Source: Clostridiales bacterium (GTDB taxonomy: Bacteria > Bacillota > Clostridia > Oscillospirales > Butyricicoccaceae). Taken from it: a stretch of 17,065 nucleotides of DNA. The notes below the pieces were generated by a model that saw only the letters and a program-made list of their open reading frames with translations, was not told the origin of the DNA and ran no database searches. The position numbers and the translations under genes are program-made. The number at the start of each line of letters is the position of its first letter. The stretch's first letter is position 1. Shown here piece after piece: positions 14,670 to 17,065 of the stretch. The stretch lies in contig JANZZB010000016.1 of NCBI GenBank assembly GCA_026419635.1, positions 1-17,065 on the forward strand, read 5' to 3'.

Positions 14670-15564
14670 AATTGCGGCTATATTTGCCGCATTGATACTG
14701 GTTTTGCAAGGCTGTTCTTTTCGCGGCGCTGTTCATCAGCAGAACAATCTTCAGATATTGCAGGAAAATAAGTCAGGATATAAAAAAATGCTGGATTGCG
14801 TCCATTTTAACGCGGGAGATTTTCGTACTCATACGGCAAAAGCAGCCGGCTTCCCGCTCAAAACGATTTCGGCCGGGATTGTACCGCATCATCTGTTAGC
14901 CGGCGAGTTGATCGCATCATTTTTTAAAACTGTAAAAGATACAGGGATTCCTTACGAAACTGTGATTATTATCGGTCCCGATCACAAAGGAGAAGGAAAT
15001 GGGATCAGTATAGCGGACTGCGGTTTTCGCACCAGTTTTGGCGACGCCGATTACGACGAAGACGTTGGACGCAGGATACTTCAGTGTAAACCGCTCAGCG
15101 TAAATGTTAACAATGAACTTTTGCAGAACGATCAAGCCGTATCTGGCATTATACCTTACGCCAAGTATTACTTGCAGGATGCAAAAGTGGTCACTCTTCT
15201 GCTCTCACGGCGCGTTTCCTTAAACCAAGTTGAGAATTTGGCTAATCTTATTAATGATATTTCAAAATCAAAAAAAATACTTGTCGTCGGTTCGGTGGAT
15301 TTTTCTCACGGATTATCTCCAGATGAAGCAGCCAAAAAAGATAAAATAACACTTAAGGAAATAAAAAAAAGTAATCTTAATAAAATAAAAAATATGTCAA
15401 ATGAAAATTTGGATTCTCCGGAGACGCTTTGTACGCTTTTATATTATATGAAAGAGTGCAAAGAGAAAGAGGTTACGATGTTAAGCCATAAAAGCGCCTC
15501 CGATTATCTTCCGGGCGAACGGCTAGAAAATTGTACAACGTATTTTGTTTTGGGCTGCATTTAA
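14659..15564 (+). CDS. MEMO-family (AmmeMemoRadiSam system protein B-like) putative lipoprotein
   Basis: A 301-residue protein resembling the MEMO1 family, whose fold is that of class III extradiol dioxygenases. Seen: a lipoprotein-type signal (LILVLQGC, Cys19; Gln at -2 is unusual), then the conserved blocks GIVPHHLLAGELI (His77/His78), IIIGPDHKG (His109), FGDADYDED (about 128-136) and VGSVDFSHG (Asp214, His217). The block that is usually EHS in MEMO proteins reads NDQAVSG (157-163), so one expected histidine is missing. The start is a GTG at 14659 with AAAGGA (14642-14647), inside the end of the macroglobulin-like gene; the 11-nt overlap implies coupled translation. No AMMECR1 or radical-SAM partner is nearby. 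An outward-facing MEMO protein paired with a macroglobulin suggests a surface role, but its function is unknown. Confidence 0.78.
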   Translation: MKNKIAAIFAALILVLQGCSFRGAVHQQNNLQILQENKSGYKKMLDCVHFNAGDFRTHTAKAAGFPLKTISAGIVPHHLLAGELIASFFKTVKDTGIPYETVIIIGPDHKGEGNGISIADCGFRTSFGDADYDEDVGRRILQCKPLSVNVNNELLQNDQAVSGIIPYAKYYLQDAKVVTLLLSRRVSLNQVENLANLINDISKSKKILVVGSVDFSHGLSPDEAAKKDKITLKEIKKSNLNKIKNMSNENLDSPETLCTLLYYMKECKEKEVTMLSHKSASDYLPGERLENCTTYFVLGCI

Positions 15565-15593
15565 AATTTATTACCGTGAACCGGATAAAACTT

Positions 15594-15640
15594 ACAAAAA
15601 AAGATCTGCCCGCATTAACGGGCAGATCTTAATATTTATT
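15594..15640. terminator. Bidirectional terminator between convergent genes
   Basis: AAGATCTGCCCG (15601-15612) and CGGGCAGATCTT (15619-15630) form a perfect 12-bp stem. A run of A just upstream provides the U-tract for minus-strand transcripts from the zinc-ribbon gene; plus-strand transcripts get a looser A/T tail. It lies 36 nt after the MEMO-like gene and 14 nt after the convergent gene. Confidence 0.88.
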
Positions 15641-15643
15641 CAG

Positions 15644-16033
15644 TCAGGTTTTTTTCGTAAATTCAGTTTTGCATACACGGCAGACAATTTTGATTTTCCC
15701 TTTTCCTTTAGGAACCCGCAGAATTGCTTTACAGTTTGGGCATTTATAGTATTTATGTGTTTTATCGGATAACCGGTCTTTTTTACTTTTAAACCATGAA
15801 TACATCGGACTCATCAGCATGGCAAACTTATAGTTTTCCATACTGCGTTTTGATATGTTTTTTGAAAATATTCTGTATATACAGAAAAAAAGCGGGATAT
15901 AAGCTACATATTGAAGAGCAGGCTGGTGCAAGGTACTTCCTAAAAATTCAAGAATTAAAGAAAGCACTAGAAGAACCATCGAAAGCTGATCGCTTCCATA
16001 TCTTCCGGTCATAAATTTTCTTAACCAATCCAA
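15644..16033 (-). CDS. Small membrane protein with two TM helices and a C-terminal zinc ribbon
   Basis: A 129-residue protein of unknown function. Seen: a short N-terminal segment (DWLRKFMTGRYG), two predicted membrane helices (about 16-35 and 41-56), a basic linker, and a C-terminal zinc ribbon with CPNC (Cys98, Cys101) and CRVC (Cys118, Cys121). I chose the TTG at 16033, about 10 nt after AAGGA on the minus strand. The GTG at 16042 lies only one base from that site, and the ATG encoding residue 8 is another candidate. Small proteins of this build (two helices plus CxxC-CxxC) are common conserved hypotheticals in Clostridia, as far as I recall. It converges on the MEMO-like gene and shares its terminator. 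Confidence 0.75.
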   Translation of the reverse strand: MDWLRKFMTGRYGSDQLSMVLLVLSLILEFLGSTLHQPALQYVAYIPLFFCIYRIFSKNISKRSMENYKFAMLMSPMYSWFKSKKDRLSDKTHKYYKCPNCKAILRVPKGKGKIKIVCRVCKTEFTKKT

Positions 16034-16123
16034 TTTGTACACATCCTTAATTTCTGCATAGCAAGGGTAAAAAGCCGGTATCTTGTTTTTCTAAAAAGTT
16101 ATCCGCGACACCATTCTTTCAAT

Positions 16124-16132
16124 ATTATAGCA
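16124..16132 (-). promoter_or_regulatory. Extended -10 promoter of the zinc-ribbon gene
   Basis: On the minus strand TGCTATAAT is a perfect extended -10; a weak -35-like TGTAAA lies 17 nt upstream of TATAAT. It is about 90 nt upstream of the chosen start. Confidence 0.5.
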
Positions 16133-16212
16133 GAAATTAAAATCAGTTTACAGTGTGATCTCTTTGTTTATTTTCAATGAATAATTTACACGTCCAAAAG
16201 TGAAATCAAATG

Positions 16213-16246
16213 AAATCCCGTCTTGATTAGACGGGGTTTGTTTTTT
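16213..16246. terminator. Terminator hairpin downstream of the 60-residue gene
   Basis: AAATCCCGTCT (16213-16223) pairs with AGACGGGGTTT (16229-16239), with one G-U pair, around a TGATT loop. Its best T-run (GTTTGTTTTTT) is on the plus strand, though no plus-strand gene reads into it here. On the minus strand it directly follows the gene at 16248 and has a poorer U-tail. Confidence 0.7.
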
Positions 16247-16247
16247 A

Positions 16248-16430
16248 TCAGTGCATTATTTTTCTTAAATACCTTTGCGCTTCATGCAGAGAATAAAATA
16301 TTTCTATAAAGTCATCTATAGAGCATGGACTACTTTCATAAACCATACGGGACTGAAAATCTTCAATTTCTTCAATTTTGCCATTTATATGTCCAGAATT
16401 GTCATACCAACATCTAACTAAGAACTTCAT
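16248..16430 (-). CDS. Small protein of unknown function (60 residues)
   Basis: I do not recognise this protein. It is 60 residues long, mixed acidic and aromatic, with two cysteines (Cys7, Cys36) and no signal peptide or membrane helix; the C-terminal third looks helical (SLHEAQRYLRKIM). Support for a real gene is good: on the minus strand AAGGAGG (16438-16444) is 7 nt before the ATG, a consensus-like promoter lies upstream (16511-16538), and a terminator hairpin follows the stop at once. It sits between host-type genes and a phage terminase gene, so it could be either a host or a prophage accessory gene. Confidence 0.65.
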   Translation of the reverse strand: MKFLVRCWYDNSGHINGKIEEIEDFQSRMVYESSPCSIDDFIEIFYSLHEAQRYLRKIMH

Positions 16431-16465
16431 TTTTGTTCCTCCTTAAATTAGCAGGGTATTGTAAT

Positions 16466-16483
16466 TTACGAAAGAGTAGGCAT
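16466..16483 (-). CDS. Possible five-codon leader ORF (MPTLS)
   Basis: Between the promoter and the 60-residue gene, a second strong Shine-Dalgarno, AGAGGAGG (near 16495-16502, minus strand), is followed after about 11 nt by ATG and four more codons, then TAA. It may be a leader peptide or chance; a spacing of 11 nt is long. Confidence 0.2.
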   Translation of the reverse strand: MPTLS

Positions 16484-16510
16484 AATATTTATTTCCTCCT
16501 CTAACTCTTA

Positions 16511-16538
16511 ATTATACCAAATTTTACTAAGCATTCAA
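16511..16538 (-). promoter_or_regulatory. Promoter of the 60-residue gene
   Basis: On the minus strand TTGAAT (16538-16533) and TATAAT (16516-16511) are separated by 16 nt, in A/T-rich sequence about 80 nt upstream of the start codon. Confidence 0.6.
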
Positions 16539-16591
16539 CTATCTGGCTTGTATGTTTTAATTGCATGCGGACGTATCTTCTAACAAAAAAG

Positions 16592-16687
16592 ACCGAATTC
16601 GGTAAATGTGATGATAACTACTATAAGTTTTACCAAAGATTTTGATTAAAATGGAAAATTGGCCGAATTTTCCGAACGGCGTATGAT
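16592..16687 (+). promoter_or_regulatory. Palindrome-rich putative control region of the phage terminase gene
   Basis: It holds the perfect palindrome ACCGAATTCGGT (16592-16603) and an inverted repeat, GGAAAATT (16653-16660) with AATTTTCC (16666-16673) around GGCCG; both share the core CCGAATT. A weak promoter, TTGGCC (16659-16664) with TATGAT (16682-16687) at 17-nt spacing, overlaps the second repeat. This would suit repressor control, but it is inference. Confidence 0.35.
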
Positions 16688-16745
16688 ATTTTAGGTATTG
16701 TAAAAAGCTTTCGGAAACGATCGGGTTGTATGGTTTGAGGGGAAG

Positions 16746-17065
16746 GTGTTTATTATAAAACTGACAAAAAAGCAGGAGCGGTTTGTGATTGAGTATCTAG
16801 TTGACCTCAACGCCACGCTGGCGGCTGTTCGAGCAGGATACAGTGAAAAAACGGCAAATGAACAAGGGGAAAGATTGCTTTCAACAAATAGTGTTAAAGA
16901 ACAGATTGCTAAAGAAATGGACAGGCTTTTACAAAATACCGGAGTGAATCAGGATCAGGTTATTCGGGAGCTTGCAAAAGTCGCTTTTTACAGTGTGCCC
17001 GATATCGACGGGCAAAATGAAGCACCTTTGAATAAAAATATTAAAAACGAGGACAAGGTTGAAAC
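16746..17065 (+). CDS. Phage terminase small subunit (3' truncated by window)
   Basis: The visible 106 codons match the N-terminal part of the terminase small subunit family (Terminase_2/XtmA type). This protein recognises phage DNA and, with the large subunit, starts genome packaging. Seen: LTKKQERFVIEYL (from residue 6) followed by NATLAAVRAGYS and EQGERLLS, the helix-turn-helix segment at the start of this family, then NQDQVIRELAKVAF. The GTG at 16746 is chosen with AGGGG (16738-16742) just upstream. Spacing is short, so a non-standard start such as ATT (16752) cannot be excluded. The frame is open to the right edge. It suggests that a prophage or phage remnant extends beyond the window; no integrase is visible here. 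Confidence 0.85.
   Translation, partial: MFIIKLTKKQERFVIEYLVDLNATLAAVRAGYSEKTANEQGERLLSTNSVKEQIAKEMDRLLQNTGVNQDQVIRELAKVAFYSVPDIDGQNEAPLNKNIKNEDKVE

Noticed and set aside
16651..16686. Short plus-strand ORF beginning at ATG 16651
   Set aside because: Eleven codons, no ribosome binding site, and it coincides with the inverted repeat of the putative operator.
1..17065. CRISPR array, rRNA genes or full insertion sequences
   Set aside because: No regularly spaced repeats, no rRNA-like segments and no transposase coding sequence were seen in the window.

Overview
The window looks like a chromosomal segment of a low-to-moderate GC Bacillota, most likely a Clostridia member (an Oscillospirales-type organism is a guess). 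The evidence is the purF-purM-purN-purH-purD gene order, strong AGGAGG-type Shine-Dalgarno sites, frequent GTG and TTG starts, consensus sigma-A-like promoters and U-rich intrinsic terminators.

Layout. (1) 1-5224: the 3' part of a purine biosynthesis operon. It has the end of purF, then purM, purN, purH and purD, closed by a 12-bp-stem terminator. The 115-nt purH-purD gap holds several mutually exclusive hairpins. (2) 5290-6343: a single-gene unit for a secreted CAP/SCP-like protein with an unusual cysteine-rich N-terminal region. It has its own putative promoter, a 5' hairpin and a strong terminator. (3) 6402-9335: a self-regulated copper-efflux operon. It has a consensus promoter, a CsoR-type palindrome over the start site, copA (P1B copper ATPase with a metal-binding domain at each end), csoR and a terminator. 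The C-terminal domain of CopA has its own perfect ribosome binding site and ATG, so the gene may also yield a free CopZ-like chaperone. (4) 9336-9788: an intergenic region with a 274-bp, GC-richer element (9452-9725). It is closed by 29-nt near-perfect inverted repeats and contains several internal hairpins. A plausible promoter abuts its left end. It may be a structured RNA or a miniature mobile repeat. (5) 9789-15630: a two-gene overlapping operon. The first gene encodes a very large membrane-anchored alpha-2-macroglobulin-like protein whose thioester motif has decayed. The second encodes a MEMO-family lipoprotein. A bidirectional terminator follows. (6) 15644-16543: two minus-strand genes, a two-TM zinc-ribbon protein and a 60-residue protein of unknown function. 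(7) 16592-17065: a palindrome-rich putative control region followed by the start of a phage terminase small subunit, cut by the window edge. This suggests a prophage begins here.

How the genes work together. PurF, M, N, H and D supply five enzymes of IMP synthesis. CsoR represses copA-csoR until Cu(I) binds it, and CopA then exports Cu(I). The macroglobulin-like protein and the MEMO lipoprotein are probably co-made and placed on the outside of the same membrane, but their joint role is unknown. The most interesting items are the structured 274-bp element, the macroglobulin/MEMO pair and the embedded CopZ start.
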